A stretch of DNA of 40,917 nt, taken from the IMG/VR virus record IMGVR_UViG_3300020370_000012, positions 1-40,917 of that record, one strand, 5' to 3'. The notes beneath the pieces were generated by a model. That model did not search any database. It worked only from the letters and a program-made list of their open reading frames with translations, and was not told the origin of the DNA. Below, in pieces: positions 32,065 to 40,329 of this stretch. Both the position numbers and the translations under genes were made by a program. How positions within the stretch are numbered: position 1 is the first letter of the stretch; each line of letters starts with the position of its first letter. Source of the DNA: a virus.

Positions 32065-32970
32065 TTATTCGTTAGCAAGTTTAGCAAAGTAGGATAATGC
32101 GTCATCTTCTTCTGTCGCAGGAGCAGATGCCGATTTGAAGGAAGGAGCTGCGGATGCTGCTATCTCAGTAGCACCTTTTACTTCTCTATACTTTCCTTCT
32201 GACTCATCTTCCAACTCAGCGTCTGGTATTCTACGAGTTGGTTGAGTACTAAGAACTGTCTGTAGACGAGTCTCTAACTCTTCAAAAGTTTTAAACTTAT
32301 CAGGAGCAGTAAAGTCAGTTAGACTATACTGTTGTGACCACAGTGTTTCTAATTCTGCGTCATCAAATCCTTTAAGTGTGCTTGGTTCAGCAAACTCAGA
32401 CTTGTCATAGTTCCAATAACCTTCTACCTTTCTGATCTTCACCTTGAAGTCAGCACCCTTCCAGAAATCGAATGGATTGATAGGGGTCTCATCAGCAAAT
32501 GCGGGTTGCATTGCTTCAGTAAGTTTGTCAAAGATTTTCTTTCCAAACTTGTAAAGGAATACTCTTCCTTCATTTTGTGGATTAGCAGGGTCTTGTACAA
32601 CGTAGATATTGCTGTAGTAAGATAACTTACGTTTTTGCTTACGAGCAATCTCTTTGTCAGAATCCTGACCACTATTCCATAGTGTTCTGTTTAGTTCTGA
32701 AACAGGATCTTTTTTGCCTAAAGTTGTGAGAGAGTTCTCAATATACCATCCACCAGGACCTTGGAAGGCATGACTCCAAACTTGTGCCCATGGAAGGTCT
32801 TCTCCATCGGGTGCGGGTAGGAATCTGATTACTGCGTAACCATTCCCCGCTTTGTCTACTTCTGGTTTCCAAAGACGCTCGTCGGCACCTCTGACTTCGG
32901 TCTTGTTTAATGACTCTGCCTTAGAAAGCAGATCAGTATAACTTGACTTTTTAAGTGAAGCAAAAGACAT
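32065..32970 (-). CDS. gp32: Single-stranded DNA-binding protein gp32
   Basis: The 301-residue protein is gp32-like: N-terminal cooperativity region (SFASLKKSS), a core with YYSNIYVVQDPANPQNEGRV and FLYKFGKKIFDKL matching the T4 OB-fold, and an acidic C-terminal tail (ATEEDDALSYFAKLANE) that recruits replication proteins. T4 gp32 binds zinc through three cysteines and a histidine; this protein has no cysteine at all, and the corresponding stretch reads GKKDPVSELNRTLWNSG. A TATAAATA late promoter lies 46-53 bases upstream. Confidence 0.92.
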   Translation of the reverse strand: MSFASLKKSSYTDLLSKAESLNKTEVRGADERLWKPEVDKAGNGYAVIRFLPAPDGEDLPWAQVWSHAFQGPGGWYIENSLTTLGKKDPVSELNRTLWNSGQDSDKEIARKQKRKLSYYSNIYVVQDPANPQNEGRVFLYKFGKKIFDKLTEAMQPAFADETPINPFDFWKGADFKVKIRKVEGYWNYDKSEFAEPSTLKGFDDAELETLWSQQYSLTDFTAPDKFKTFEELETRLQTVLSTQPTRRIPDAELEDESEGKYREVKGATEIAASAAPSFKSASAPATEEDDALSYFAKLANE

Positions 32971-33014
32971 TGTATTCTCCGTATTGTGTGTATTGTACTG
33001 TGTAGTCGTACGTT

Positions 33015-33795
<781 letters not shown>

Positions 33796-33799
<4 letters not shown>

Positions 33800-34023
33800 T
33801 GGTATACGCTCAAATCACATTCAACTATAAGTTCACCTTCGTGTACTTCTCTTTTGGGTTGTCCTATCTTTTCTAGGATGTCGCCAGGTATTTTCTTTTT
33901 AGTTATGTCATAGGGTATGGGTGCGTTTGCTACACATACTCTAACACATTCCCACTCTTCCTGAGTTAACTTAGGTTCTTTGTTAGCACTCATTCCTTTG
34001 TATACTCTAGTTGTGAGGGTCAT
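33796..34023 (-). CDS. Small protein of unknown function (75 aa)
   Basis: The 75-residue protein starts MTLTTRVYKGMSANKEPKLT and contains two cysteines (EWECVRVCVANAPIPYD). It has no strong ribosome binding site and overlaps the end of the 25-residue membrane ORF by 17 bases, so it may be coupled to it. Its stop overlaps the next start as ATGA. Function unknown. Confidence 0.6.
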
Positions 34024-34084
34024 AATATTTAATCAAGAGTGCTGTACCCGCTATGAGTACAACGATAATAATAGTAGCGATCAC
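34007..34084 (-). CDS. Tiny membrane protein (25 aa), GTG start
   Basis: GTG 34084 overlaps the stop of the DUF1825-like gene (GTGA) and follows a strong GGAGG ribosome binding site seven bases upstream. The product is almost entirely one hydrophobic helix (IATIIIVVLIAGTALLIKYY) with a short polar end. It fills the gap between two genes. A single-pass membrane peptide is predicted; the function is unknown. Confidence 0.55.
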   Translation of the reverse strand: MIATIIIVVLIAGTALLIKYYDPHN

Positions 34085-34407
34085 TTTGCTCCCTCCAATT
34101 CTTCGATCATTTTTTCTACCTGTTCCTTCAACTGGTTGTAGAAGGTGGTGTTTACATGCTCAGGTTTCATACCTAACAATGTTGCTGCTTCACGAACCTG
34201 TGCCAGAATACGTTTTGCTTCTGGTCTGTCAGATAAAGTGACACGCATAAACATTGTTTGTTGTAAGTCTATGAGTTCTAACAGTTTAATCAGTTGTTTG
34301 ATCTTCTGATCTACTGTTAGTATAATCCCCATACGATTGATGTCAACGTATAAGTCTTGCATTCTTTTTAATTCGTCCTGAACTACGTCAGACTCGAAGA
34401 ATTTCAT
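34081..34407 (-). CDS. DUF1825-like protein
   Basis: The 108-residue, mostly helical protein starts MKFFESDVVQDELKRMQDLY, which closely follows the start of cyanobacterial DUF1825 proteins (MGFFDSEIVQEE-type). The remainder (LIKLLELIDLQQTMFMRVTL, then YNQLKEQVEKMIEELE) keeps the helical pattern. The family is shared by marine cyanobacteria and their phages, and its role is unknown. It overlaps gp59 upstream (ATGA) and the tiny membrane ORF downstream. Confidence 0.75.
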   Translation of the reverse strand: MKFFESDVVQDELKRMQDLYVDINRMGIILTVDQKIKQLIKLLELIDLQQTMFMRVTLSDRPEAKRILAQVREAATLLGMKPEHVNTTFYNQLKEQVEKMIEELEGAK

Positions 34408-34973
34408 AGGTAGAGCTCCTTGAGTATTTTACGGTGCTTATCGGTAGATGTCTTCAGTAAAGGTTCGTACTTTGTGATCTTAGATTTAGCATCTTGCCAA
34501 ACTGGATCAGTAGCAGTCACCCTTTTACAGAACTCGAACATCTTTTCCATTATAACCACCGACTCTAATTGTATTTTACCACCCATCCACAATTTAATCA
34601 AGGTCGGGTGTGGTTTGCCAGTGAATAGGTCATTAAAGTCATTACATGACTCTTTCATTATACGTGCGTCGCTCTGGAAAATATATGATAAGGACTGTAG
34701 TTTTCTTATATAGTCGAGATAATTCTTCTCTCCGTTGGCGGTCATTGCACCAATCCACTCACTATTTTCTTGTACAAAATTTGCCAGATAGAATCTCGCT
34801 AACTCTTCCTCATTATATTTACGTGATAGTTTTATAAAGAAATATTTGTCCTTCCTCTTATCATATGTTTCTTGCTTTGCCTTAGCGAATTGATTCCTTC
34901 CGAAATCGTAGGTTTTAGTTTTAAAATGATTACGCATGGCAAGATACATACGGTAAGCATCATAACCCTTCAC
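34404..34973 (-). CDS. gp59: Helicase loader gp59
   Basis: The 189-residue helical protein resembles T4 gp59: YDAYRMYLAMRNHFKTKTYD, then YDKRKDKYFFIKLSRKYNEE, ELARFYLANFVQENSEWIGA and, near the end, KHRKILKELYL. It loads the gp41 replicative helicase on gp32-coated forks. It follows gp33 with an ATGA overlap, as in T4, where 59 and 33 are adjacent. Confidence 0.9.
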   Translation of the reverse strand: MKGYDAYRMYLAMRNHFKTKTYDFGRNQFAKAKQETYDKRKDKYFFIKLSRKYNEEELARFYLANFVQENSEWIGAMTANGEKNYLDYIRKLQSLSYIFQSDARIMKESCNDFNDLFTGKPHPTLIKLWMGGKIQLESVVIMEKMFEFCKRVTATDPVWQDAKSKITKYEPLLKTSTDKHRKILKELYL

Positions 34974-35230
34974 AGTGCTAAAAATCCTCTGCTCCCCTTC
35001 TTGATGAAATTTAACTTTTGTGCTTCGTACTTAAGCTTCTCCTTAAGTGGTTTGTTAATTAATTTATTTACCCCTTCTATCTCAATAGATTTCTCTTCAC
35101 AATACATAACTATTGCTTCAATATAATTTAGTGATCCATCTTTGACGATGTTCTCAATCTCAAGCGAAAACTTGCTCGCGGTCATAAAATTTTCCTCTAG
35201 GGCATCATTTAGTTTTTTACCAGTCGCCAT
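34970..35230 (-). CDS. gp33: Late-transcription coactivator gp33
   Basis: The 86-residue protein has NYIEAIVMYCEEKSIEIEGV and NKLINKPLKEKLKYEAQKLN, the pattern I know from gp33 of cyanophages. In T4, gp33 links RNA polymerase to the sliding clamp and works with sigma factor gp55 to activate late promoters. Its adjacency to gp59 supports the call. Several late promoters in this window (TATAAATA) would be its targets. It overlaps the exonuclease gene by 14 bases. Confidence 0.85.
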   Translation of the reverse strand: MATGKKLNDALEENFMTASKFSLEIENIVKDGSLNYIEAIVMYCEEKSIEIEGVNKLINKPLKEKLKYEAQKLNFIKKGSRGFLAL

Positions 35231-35885
35231 GGATACTCCTGTAATAGTCTATGTAATCTTTTAGTTTAGGTACGTAAGTTAGAATGTCCTTCTTAACAAA
35301 GACTTGTGGAGTGCCAGTTTCCACTGCGATAATGGTTACAAGTTGTTTTACCTTTAAACCTGTAAGTTCTTGAAACATTATAGCATAAGCGGTTTCTTGT
35401 GAGAAGTAATCTTGTATCCACTCCTCACGCTTGAACTTAGTTGACGTTTTAAAATCTATAATCGCTAGTTCGTTATCATATTCAGCAATACAATCGACTC
35501 GTCCTGCGAGTTTCAATGTGTGAGAATATAGAGATTCTTCTAGTGCGTGTATATTATTTATCTTGTCAATATAAGGTCGTATTTGGTGGAACATTCCTAA
35601 TGATAGCACGTCATCCCTGTATCTGTCTAGGGGCTTGTTACTTAGGTAATCTTCTGCTAACTTATGGCATTTATTACCACGTGTAGTCGCACGTTTAGAT
35701 ATAGCATTAGCCTCATCCTCACCGACCTTACGTCTCCATTCTAATATTGATTTCTTCTTCTTTTCACCAATGACAGTTGTGACGGAAGGGTAGGCATTAC
35801 CCTCAACGAAGTAACGTCTACCCTTCTCTGTTGTCTTTGCTTTTAAGTTTGGAAAATTATGTATATTAAGGTGATTAAAGTCCAA
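35217..35885 (-). CDS. PD-(D/E)xK exonuclease, RecB/Cas4-like
   Basis: The 222-residue protein has a RecB-type nuclease layout: H74 (RGNKCHKLAED), D131 (LAGRVDCIAEY) and D144-x-K146 (LAIIDFKTS), with a following QETAYAIMFQE helix. These would bind metal and cut DNA, likely as a 5' or single-strand exonuclease in replication or host DNA breakdown. It overlaps both neighbours, the PhoH-like gene by 11 bases and gp33 by 14. Confidence 0.85.
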   Translation of the reverse strand: MDFNHLNIHNFPNLKAKTTEKGRRYFVEGNAYPSVTTVIGEKKKKSILEWRRKVGEDEANAISKRATTRGNKCHKLAEDYLSNKPLDRYRDDVLSLGMFHQIRPYIDKINNIHALEESLYSHTLKLAGRVDCIAEYDNELAIIDFKTSTKFKREEWIQDYFSQETAYAIMFQELTGLKVKQLVTIIAVETGTPQVFVKKDILTYVPKLKDYIDYYRSIHGDW

Positions 35886-36621
35886 GATTCAATTTATTAA
35901 TAAGATAAGACTTCACCAGTCCAGAACGAACTATGTCCTGTATACCAAACTCCACCATTTCAAATTCATCCATACCTTGAATGATTTTCATAAAGTCTAA
36001 AATACCGTTCCTTTCGTTTGTCTTAACAAGGTCAGTTTGAGCAGCATCACCTGCAAAGATAATCTTTGTGTTGACACCTAATCTAGTTATAATACTATCT
36101 AACTCGTGAAAATTCAAGTTCTGCATTTCATCGACTAATACAATAGCATTATCTAATGTAGTACCACGTAAGAATGATGTACTCCAAAATGATATAGTTT
36201 CTTGTGCCTTTAGATTAGCATAGAGCATATCAAAGCTAGCATCATCAGGCATCTTGAACATATAACGTACCATGTTCTGATATGGTATCTGATATAGCTC
36301 TGCCTTATCTTCATGATCACCTGGTAAGAATCCTATCTCTCTGGTAGGTACTAATGATCTAACGATGTACAGTTTATCATAGGATGACTGTTCGTTTAGT
36401 ATCTCCTGTAGTGCGAGATACATTCCTATGAATGTTTTACCTGTACCCGCAGCACCGTACATGTATAGATTTTTTTGTTTTGAGAACGCATCAAAAACTT
36501 TCTCCTGACTTGGAGTCAGAGGTTTTATCTGAGTTAGATATCCTGAGTTGATAGGTTTGCGTTTCATTTGTCTCTTAGTTAACCCAACCATTGAAGGTTG
36601 TTTCTTGTCTTTAACAGGCAT
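35875..36621 (-). CDS. phoH: PhoH-like ATPase
   Basis: From ATG 36621 the protein has 248 residues; the frame is open further upstream but overlaps another gene. It has a Walker A motif GAAGTGKT at about 56-63, a Walker B motif VLVDEMQN at about 160-167 and RSLVPTREIGFLPGDHEDKA, all typical of PhoH. This phosphate-starvation ATPase family is very common in cyanophages, with no proven role there; an RNA-related function is suspected. It begins five bases after the FmdB-like gene. Confidence 0.9.
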   Translation of the reverse strand: MPVKDKKQPSMVGLTKRQMKRKPINSGYLTQIKPLTPSQEKVFDAFSKQKNLYMYGAAGTGKTFIGMYLALQEILNEQSSYDKLYIVRSLVPTREIGFLPGDHEDKAELYQIPYQNMVRYMFKMPDDASFDMLYANLKAQETISFWSTSFLRGTTLDNAIVLVDEMQNLNFHELDSIITRLGVNTKIIFAGDAAQTDLVKTNERNGILDFMKIIQGMDEFEMVEFGIQDIVRSGLVKSYLINKLNLGL

Positions 36622-36625
36622 AGAA

Positions 36626-36865
36626 TTAAGGAGCCTCGAATTTAGCGTAAGGGTGATGTTTTTTGACATTACGAAGTCGGTCTTTGAAACCATCAGGTAA
36701 CTTGTCCTGATAATCTCCAACTCCAGAAACCGCGTCTGCGACTCCTGCGTTCCAATCTTTATCCCAGTCGGGATTGCTGTCTCTCCACTCTTCATATTGA
36801 GCAAGAGTCATTTGGAGTTCTTTCATCTCTCCTGTTTTTAGATTTTTAACTGGGTAAATTGCCAT
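36626..36865 (-). CDS. FmdB-like small protein without zinc cysteines
   Basis: From ATG 36865 (TAATG with the ThyX stop) the protein has 79 residues: AIYPVKNLKTGEMKELQMTL, then AQYEEWRDSNPDWDKDW, ADAVSGVGDYQDKLPDGFKD and KKHHPYAKFEAP. The start and the middle match FmdB-type regulatory zinc ribbons seen in phages, but the cysteines of the ribbon are absent here. It is placed between thyX and the PhoH-like gene. Role unknown. Confidence 0.65.
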   Translation of the reverse strand: MAIYPVKNLKTGEMKELQMTLAQYEEWRDSNPDWDKDWNAGVADAVSGVGDYQDKLPDGFKDRLRNVKKHHPYAKFEAP

Positions 36866-37515
36866 TATGTTGTCCAATCAAGTGCTTCTGCTACTGTAGG
36901 GAACTGTTGTATAAACACCCTACGACATGCTTCAGCAATGTCCATGTGTTCTTTTTGTGTCCCATGTGCAGACCTTAAATTTATATAGTGAACCCACGAC
37001 CTACATGATCCCGTCATATAGAGTTTAGTAGGAGTTGCTAACGGGAGTACAAATCTAGCACACTCTTTAGCGACACCTGACCGAATAAGTTCATTATATA
37101 AATCTATTCCCTCAGCAAAATACTTCTTTATTACCTTCTGTAGTCTAACTCTCTCCTCTGGTTCTATATCATCTATACTATTCTGTCTGTTCTTATCGTC
37201 CTGTCTTCTCAAGTCTGGTATGGGTATCTCACCCAATAGGTTAGTGTTAGCATATCGCTGACTAAACTCTTGAAACGTAAATGACCTGTGTCTCAATATC
37301 TGTGCTGCTAGACCTCTAGTAGTGGATATTTCTAGAGTCATAGTAGCTTGCTCAAATACTGACCAATGTTCATGTTGTATACAGTATTTAAGTAATCCTG
37401 CGACTTTAGGGTTATCCTGATTATTAGGGTTGGATACTCTTGCGATGTACCCCATAGTTTTTTCAGCATCAGGGGTTATTGATATCAGTTTGACTGGTGT
37501 CGGTCTCAGTTTCAT
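36865..37515 (-). CDS. thyX: Flavin-dependent thymidylate synthase ThyX
   Basis: The 216-residue protein has the ThyX motif RHRx7S (ILRHRSFTFQEFSQRY, R75 to S85) and WVHYINLRSAHGTQKE near the end. It methylates dUMP to dTMP with FAD, NADPH and methylene-tetrahydrofolate, supplying thymidine for phage DNA. Cyanophages commonly carry ThyX instead of ThyA. The gene overlaps a small upstream ORF and ends at TAATG with the next gene. Confidence 0.95.
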   Translation of the reverse strand: MKLRPTPVKLISITPDAEKTMGYIARVSNPNNQDNPKVAGLLKYCIQHEHWSVFEQATMTLEISTTRGLAAQILRHRSFTFQEFSQRYANTNLLGEIPIPDLRRQDDKNRQNSIDDIEPEERVRLQKVIKKYFAEGIDLYNELIRSGVAKECARFVLPLATPTKLYMTGSCRSWVHYINLRSAHGTQKEHMDIAEACRRVFIQQFPTVAEALDWTT

Positions 37516-37663
37516 TACGTTGTGATGATGTATGTTTATAAAGTGCCTCGAAGATCTCGTCCGCTAAATCGTCGATATCCTCTGTTTCTGATTTGAAGTC
37601 AAACAAATCATTTTTTCTTTTTTGTAGCTCCTTTATTTGATGCGTCAATGTACTTTTTGGCAT
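37469..37663 (-). CDS. Small acidic protein of unknown function (64 aa)
   Basis: From ATG 37663 the product is MPKSTLTHQIKELQKRKNDL, then an acidic stretch EDIDDLADEIFEALYKHT and a Ser/Thr/Asp/Asn-rich end; an upstream ATG at 37690 is possible. It overlaps the gene before it by 56 bases and thyX by 47, which is long, but without it about 90 bases would be left empty. Helical and acidic, with no motif. Moderately supported. Confidence 0.45.
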   Translation of the reverse strand: MPKSTLTHQIKELQKRKNDLFDFKSETEDIDDLADEIFEALYKHTSSQRNETETDTSQTDINNP

Positions 37664-37937
37664 CGAAGAGTTTTGCTGTGACGTTTCCACTTGTGTACTC
37701 TATACTTTTTAAACATCCCTTACCTAGGGAGTCATAATAGCAATCAAATATATTGGTTTTGAGACCAATAATAATATCATGATGTTCAACTCCATCTGTC
37801 ATGTAAGTGACTACGTAGGAGTTACGAGGTAATTTGGGGTTCTTAGCAAGAGATTTTTCGCAATTAATCTCTAATACGATAATACCGTACTTTTCTTGTT
37901 TTTCTGGTACATCCTCGTTCTTTGCCCAAACGGTCAT
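37608..37937 (-). CDS. Conserved cyanophage protein of unknown function (109 aa)
   Basis: The 109-residue protein has a beta-rich core (YGIIVLEINCEKSLAKNPKL, then RNSYVVTYMTDGVEHHDIII), a CYYDSLGKGCLKSIEYTSG segment and a lysine-rich end (GATKKKK). I recall similar proteins in cyanophages next to thyX, but no function. It overlaps the DUF6433-like gene by four bases. Confidence 0.6.
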   Translation of the reverse strand: MTVWAKNEDVPEKQEKYGIIVLEINCEKSLAKNPKLPRNSYVVTYMTDGVEHHDIIIGLKTNIFDCYYDSLGKGCLKSIEYTSGNVTAKLFDAKKYIDASNKGATKKKK

Positions 37938-38386
37938 CCTCTATTGCCCCACTCTATTTGAGGGAATGCTTCAGATACCACTGCTTTAGTGACTCTGTAC
38001 TTCTTTTGAAGAGTCTTGTTACAGGCAGCGATGAATAAATCTGCTTCATCTTCCTGTAGACCTTCTAATAGTTGAATAAACAACTTCTCTCTGTTCATGT
38101 TGTTAAGAGATGCATCTCCTCCTTGGAAGAAACGATAAAATCCCTTGTATTCATGATCTAGTCGAGTGTGCTCTGTTCCTGCGGGTGCTTCATTCCTATT
38201 GAATGGTACGTCACCCTCTGGGAGCAAGAACTTAAGAGACTCATCAAAGTTAATGATGAGTATTGCTCTTAGTCCATTGTTGTTGTACTTCTGTAATAAT
38301 TCTACTTTCTCTTTCTTCGTTTTAGCGGAAGAGACCTGTTGTATAATTTCAGTCAACAACGCATCGTTTGGTAATTTTTTTGCCAT
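37934..38386 (-). CDS. DUF6433-like conserved phage protein (150 aa)
   Basis: Starting at ATG 38386 (MAKKLPNDALLTEIIQQVSS) the protein has LRAILIINFDESLKFLLPEG, then DHEYKGFYRFFQGG, REKLFIQLLEGLQEDEADLF and VSEAFPQIEW. This order of segments matches DUF6433, found in T4-like marine phages. The function is unknown. The upstream codons in frame are ignored because the ATG fits the family start. Confidence 0.75.
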   Translation of the reverse strand: MAKKLPNDALLTEIIQQVSSAKTKKEKVELLQKYNNNGLRAILIINFDESLKFLLPEGDVPFNRNEAPAGTEHTRLDHEYKGFYRFFQGGDASLNNMNREKLFIQLLEGLQEDEADLFIAACNKTLQKKYRVTKAVVSEAFPQIEWGNRG

Positions 38387-38416
38387 AATAATGTTACCTA
38401 TCAAATCAGTATACTA

Positions 38417-38650
38417 CTAATCTTCATCTTCGTCAAGTAGTAGGTCATCATCCATGAATTTAACTGCTAGCAGTTCTTCATTCACATATGACCCATTACC
38501 GTCCAAAAACTCTGGGTGTAGATTATCTAGTTGACGTTTATATGTGTTTTGGTCAACGGTACCTCTATATATCCATCCTATTACACCGCCTAATCCAAAG
38601 GCGAATATGGTGCTCATACTAGCAACATATATCATTAAATTACTTTCCAT
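38417..38650 (-). CDS. Single-pass membrane protein of unknown function (77 aa)
   Basis: ATG 38650 has a GGAGAGCA ribosome binding site. The 77-residue product has one membrane segment (LMIYVASMSTIFAFGLGGVI) at its N-terminus and an acidic C-terminal tail (DDDLLLDEDED). It is likely in the host inner membrane. Similar small membrane proteins are found in cyanophages; the role is unknown. Confidence 0.65.
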   Translation of the reverse strand: MESNLMIYVASMSTIFAFGLGGVIGWIYRGTVDQNTYKRQLDNLHPEFLDGNGSYVNEELLAVKFMDDDLLLDEDED

Positions 38651-38762
38651 TGCTCTCCGTGATGTCAAATTTAATTCTAAGTCGACACCTCCACTTAAAC
38701 AAAGGGAGGGTCAAGTCTAAGTCTAGTTTGGACTTTTTTTCCCTCCTGCGTCTTGGGAGCAT
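38640..38762 (-). CDS. Small basic protein (40 aa)
   Basis: ATG 38762 opens a 40-residue frame: MLPRRRREKKSKLDLDLTLP, then LFKWRCRLRIKFDITESNGK. The strongly basic N-terminus and beta-rich end resemble small basic cyanophage proteins I recall. It overlaps the membrane-protein start by 11 bases. The frame stays open upstream to 38843 but that part overlaps the neighbour. Moderately supported. Confidence 0.5.
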   Translation of the reverse strand: MLPRRRREKKSKLDLDLTLPLFKWRCRLRIKFDITESNGK

Positions 38763-38775
38763 AAGCTCTATGCCT

Positions 38776-39141
38776 TTATTTAGCGATGGATTTCTTCCTT
38801 CTACCTGGTCGGTGCTCCCACTCGTATTTTTTGGCATCGTCAATAATTCCCCTCAAGTATTTTACAATTTTCCTTGCTTCTGGTTTGCTAAGGAAGTGGT
38901 ACGCTTCACGTATTTGCGTATGTTCAGAGTCTTTACCACCCTTGATGTACTCCTCAAGGTCGTGTGCGGTCTCTTCTATCGCTTTAGCGGTAGTTGACTC
39001 TAAAAACTCTAATGTCGCCTTCCTAGTCGCTTTAGAGTGCGTTAGAAGGGGATATAGTTTGAAGAGGAATCTCCTCTCCAGTATTGCTACGTCCAATGCT
39101 CTTTCGGCAAGTTCGTAGATATCGTCATAAGATTTAGACAA
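38776..39141 (-). CDS. Conserved-type helical protein of unknown function (121 aa)
   Basis: The 121-residue helical protein starts MSKSYDDIYELAERALDVAI and has AHDLEEYIKGGKDSEHTQIR, then AYHFLSKPEARKIVKYLRGI and a basic end (RPGRRKKSIAK). I recall similar proteins in cyanophages without a function. It overlaps the glutaredoxin gene by eight bases. Confidence 0.6.
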   Translation of the reverse strand: MSKSYDDIYELAERALDVAILERRFLFKLYPLLTHSKATRKATLEFLESTTAKAIEETAHDLEEYIKGGKDSEHTQIREAYHFLSKPEARKIVKYLRGIIDDAKKYEWEHRPGRRKKSIAK

Positions 39142-39370
39142 AGTTGTGCTCTCTTAAGTATTTTACTGTGTCGGTACAACCACCGAGTTTTTTACCGTTT
39201 ACAGTGACTTGAGGAAATGTTGCCCCATTGCCAAATTCTTCGTAAAACTCTAGTCTGTTGAAGTCCGTATTCAGATCATATACCACATGTTGTAATTTGG
39301 CAAGTGTCAATACTTGTTTGATGCGGTCACAGAAGGGGCAACCGTCTTTTGAGTAAACCGTAAAATTCAT
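39134..39370 (-). CDS. nrdC: Glutaredoxin
   Basis: The 78-residue protein has the thioredoxin-fold glutaredoxin layout: MNFTVYSKDGCPFCDRIKQV with the redox pair C11 and C14, then TFPQVTVNGKKLGGCTDTVK with the cis-proline. It is the right length for a class I glutaredoxin and would donate electrons to ribonucleotide reductase during phage DNA synthesis. It overlaps the upstream oxygenase by four bases (ATGA). Confidence 0.93.
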   Translation of the reverse strand: MNFTVYSKDGCPFCDRIKQVLTLAKLQHVVYDLNTDFNRLEFYEEFGNGATFPQVTVNGKKLGGCTDTVKYLREHNFV

Positions 39371-39936
39371 GGAGTCTCGTAATTAAACCAACCAGTAGCT
39401 ATGTATTTCTCTTCGATCTCTGATATCTGCCCTTTGTGAACATGTGTCCACGCAGCAGGCCAAAGTGCTATTCTCCCCACAATCGCTTCCATGGTAAACC
39501 CTTGCTCAAGAAACATTGTTCCTCCATCTGAGCAATTATTTAGAAATATACTCCATGCCAAGGCACGAGTTGTTTGGGGATTTGGATAATTCGTAAAATT
39601 AGTCGTTTCATGATGCCACAACTTAAAACCTCCTTTTGGTTTATAGTGCTGTAGGTTGAAACTGTCGTGTAACGAAAATCGGTCAGTATATTGTAAATTT
39701 TTATGTTCTTTCTCGTATTTCTGAAATGCCTTCACTAAAGCACCATAGATTATCTTATGAGTAAAACTGGACTCTGAAAATCGCGTATATACGTCTGTAG
39801 AGTCCTTTAACTCAGGATCGACAAAACCATACCCTATCTGTCCCGCTTCCTTGTCGGGATTCTTGTTAAAATATTGAATTATGACATTACAATCATCGGC
39901 AGTCAAAATGTCATCATATATGCCAATAAAGTTCAT
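39367..39936 (-). CDS. 2OG-Fe(II) oxygenase (prolyl-hydroxylase-like)
   Basis: The 189-residue protein has the oxygenase features FKLWHHETTNF (H108-x-E110 in place of the usual HxD), RALAWSIFLNNCSDGGTMFL, then IALWPAAWTHVHKGQ (distal H165 or H167) and EKYIATGWFNY with K177 in the 2-oxoglutarate site. The HxE variant is accepted in some members. It is a third family member in the window. It ends in an ATGA overlap with glutaredoxin. Substrate unknown. Confidence 0.8.
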   Translation of the reverse strand: MNFIGIYDDILTADDCNVIIQYFNKNPDKEAGQIGYGFVDPELKDSTDVYTRFSESSFTHKIIYGALVKAFQKYEKEHKNLQYTDRFSLHDSFNLQHYKPKGGFKLWHHETTNFTNYPNPQTTRALAWSIFLNNCSDGGTMFLEQGFTMEAIVGRIALWPAAWTHVHKGQISEIEEKYIATGWFNYETP

Positions 39937-40164
39937 TTAATCATCATATACTAGACACTCAGGTTCATCTGGGTGTAAATCACAAAATAGCTCTAAAGCA
40001 TTTGGGTCATGGTGGTCTCCCGCCTTGATCTCTTTTTTATGGTGTTCAGCGTACTCTTGTAACTCCTCCAACTCTACTTTATAGTGCCTTCTAGCAGCAC
40101 TAGAAACTGTTGGGTCGTTTACGTGGTCTAAGTCATACTGAATGTGTTCTTCGATAGTTTTCAT
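39937..40164 (-). CDS. cp12: CP12-like Calvin cycle inhibitor
   Basis: ATG 40164 has a GAGGT ribosome binding site and gives 75 residues; the frame is open further upstream, but that part is the leader. The C-terminus, ALELFCDLHPDEPECLVYDD, is the CP12 signature with the cysteine pair C61 and C70, and the middle (ARRHYKVELEELQEYAEHHK) matches the CP12 helix. The N-terminal cysteine pair of plant CP12 is absent. CP12 binds GAPDH and phosphoribulokinase and shuts the Calvin cycle, which with TalC favours the pentose phosphate pathway. A late-type promoter lies just upstream. Confidence 0.92.
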   Translation of the reverse strand: MKTIEEHIQYDLDHVNDPTVSSAARRHYKVELEELQEYAEHHKKEIKAGDHHDPNALELFCDLHPDEPECLVYDD

Positions 40165-40187
40165 CTTTGTAACCTCGTGTACACTAC

Positions 40188-40195
40188 TATTTATT
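40188..40195 (-). promoter_or_regulatory. Late promoter upstream of cp12 (AATAAATA)
   Basis: AATAAATA on the minus strand, 24 bases upstream of the cp12 ATG, fits the NATAAATA late core. It would allow cp12 to be expressed late. Confidence 0.6.
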
Positions 40196-40206
40196 GAAAA
40201 AACCCT

Positions 40207-40239
40207 GTGGGCAAAAAATACCCGAAATATTTTTTCCAC
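40207..40239 (-). other. AT-rich stem-loop between psbA and cp12
   Basis: GTGG, two unpaired bases, AAAAAATA, a 7-base loop, TATTTTTT and CCAC form a bulged stem-loop with 12 base pairs. It lies just upstream of the late promoter of cp12, in the intergenic space after the psbA terminator. The role could be a second terminator or a processing site. Confidence 0.5.
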
Positions 40240-40280
40240 TTTTCTGGGCACAGAAAGTCGGATTTCCCTCAGTATAGCAT

Positions 40281-40312
40281 AAAAAAAGACCCCCTGTAAA
40301 TAGGAGGTCTTT
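40281..40312 (-). terminator. Intrinsic terminator of psbA
   Basis: On the minus strand AAAGACCTCC, an 8-base loop and GGGGGTCTTT form a stem with one mismatch, followed by a T-tract. It starts 18 bases after the psbA stop codon, so it ends the psbA transcript. Confidence 0.85.
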
Positions 40313-40329
40313 GATCGTGGACAAATGTA

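Noticed and set aside
35555-35562. GATAAATA late-promoter-like site
   Set aside because: It is inside the exonuclease coding region, with no gene start within 300 bases downstream.
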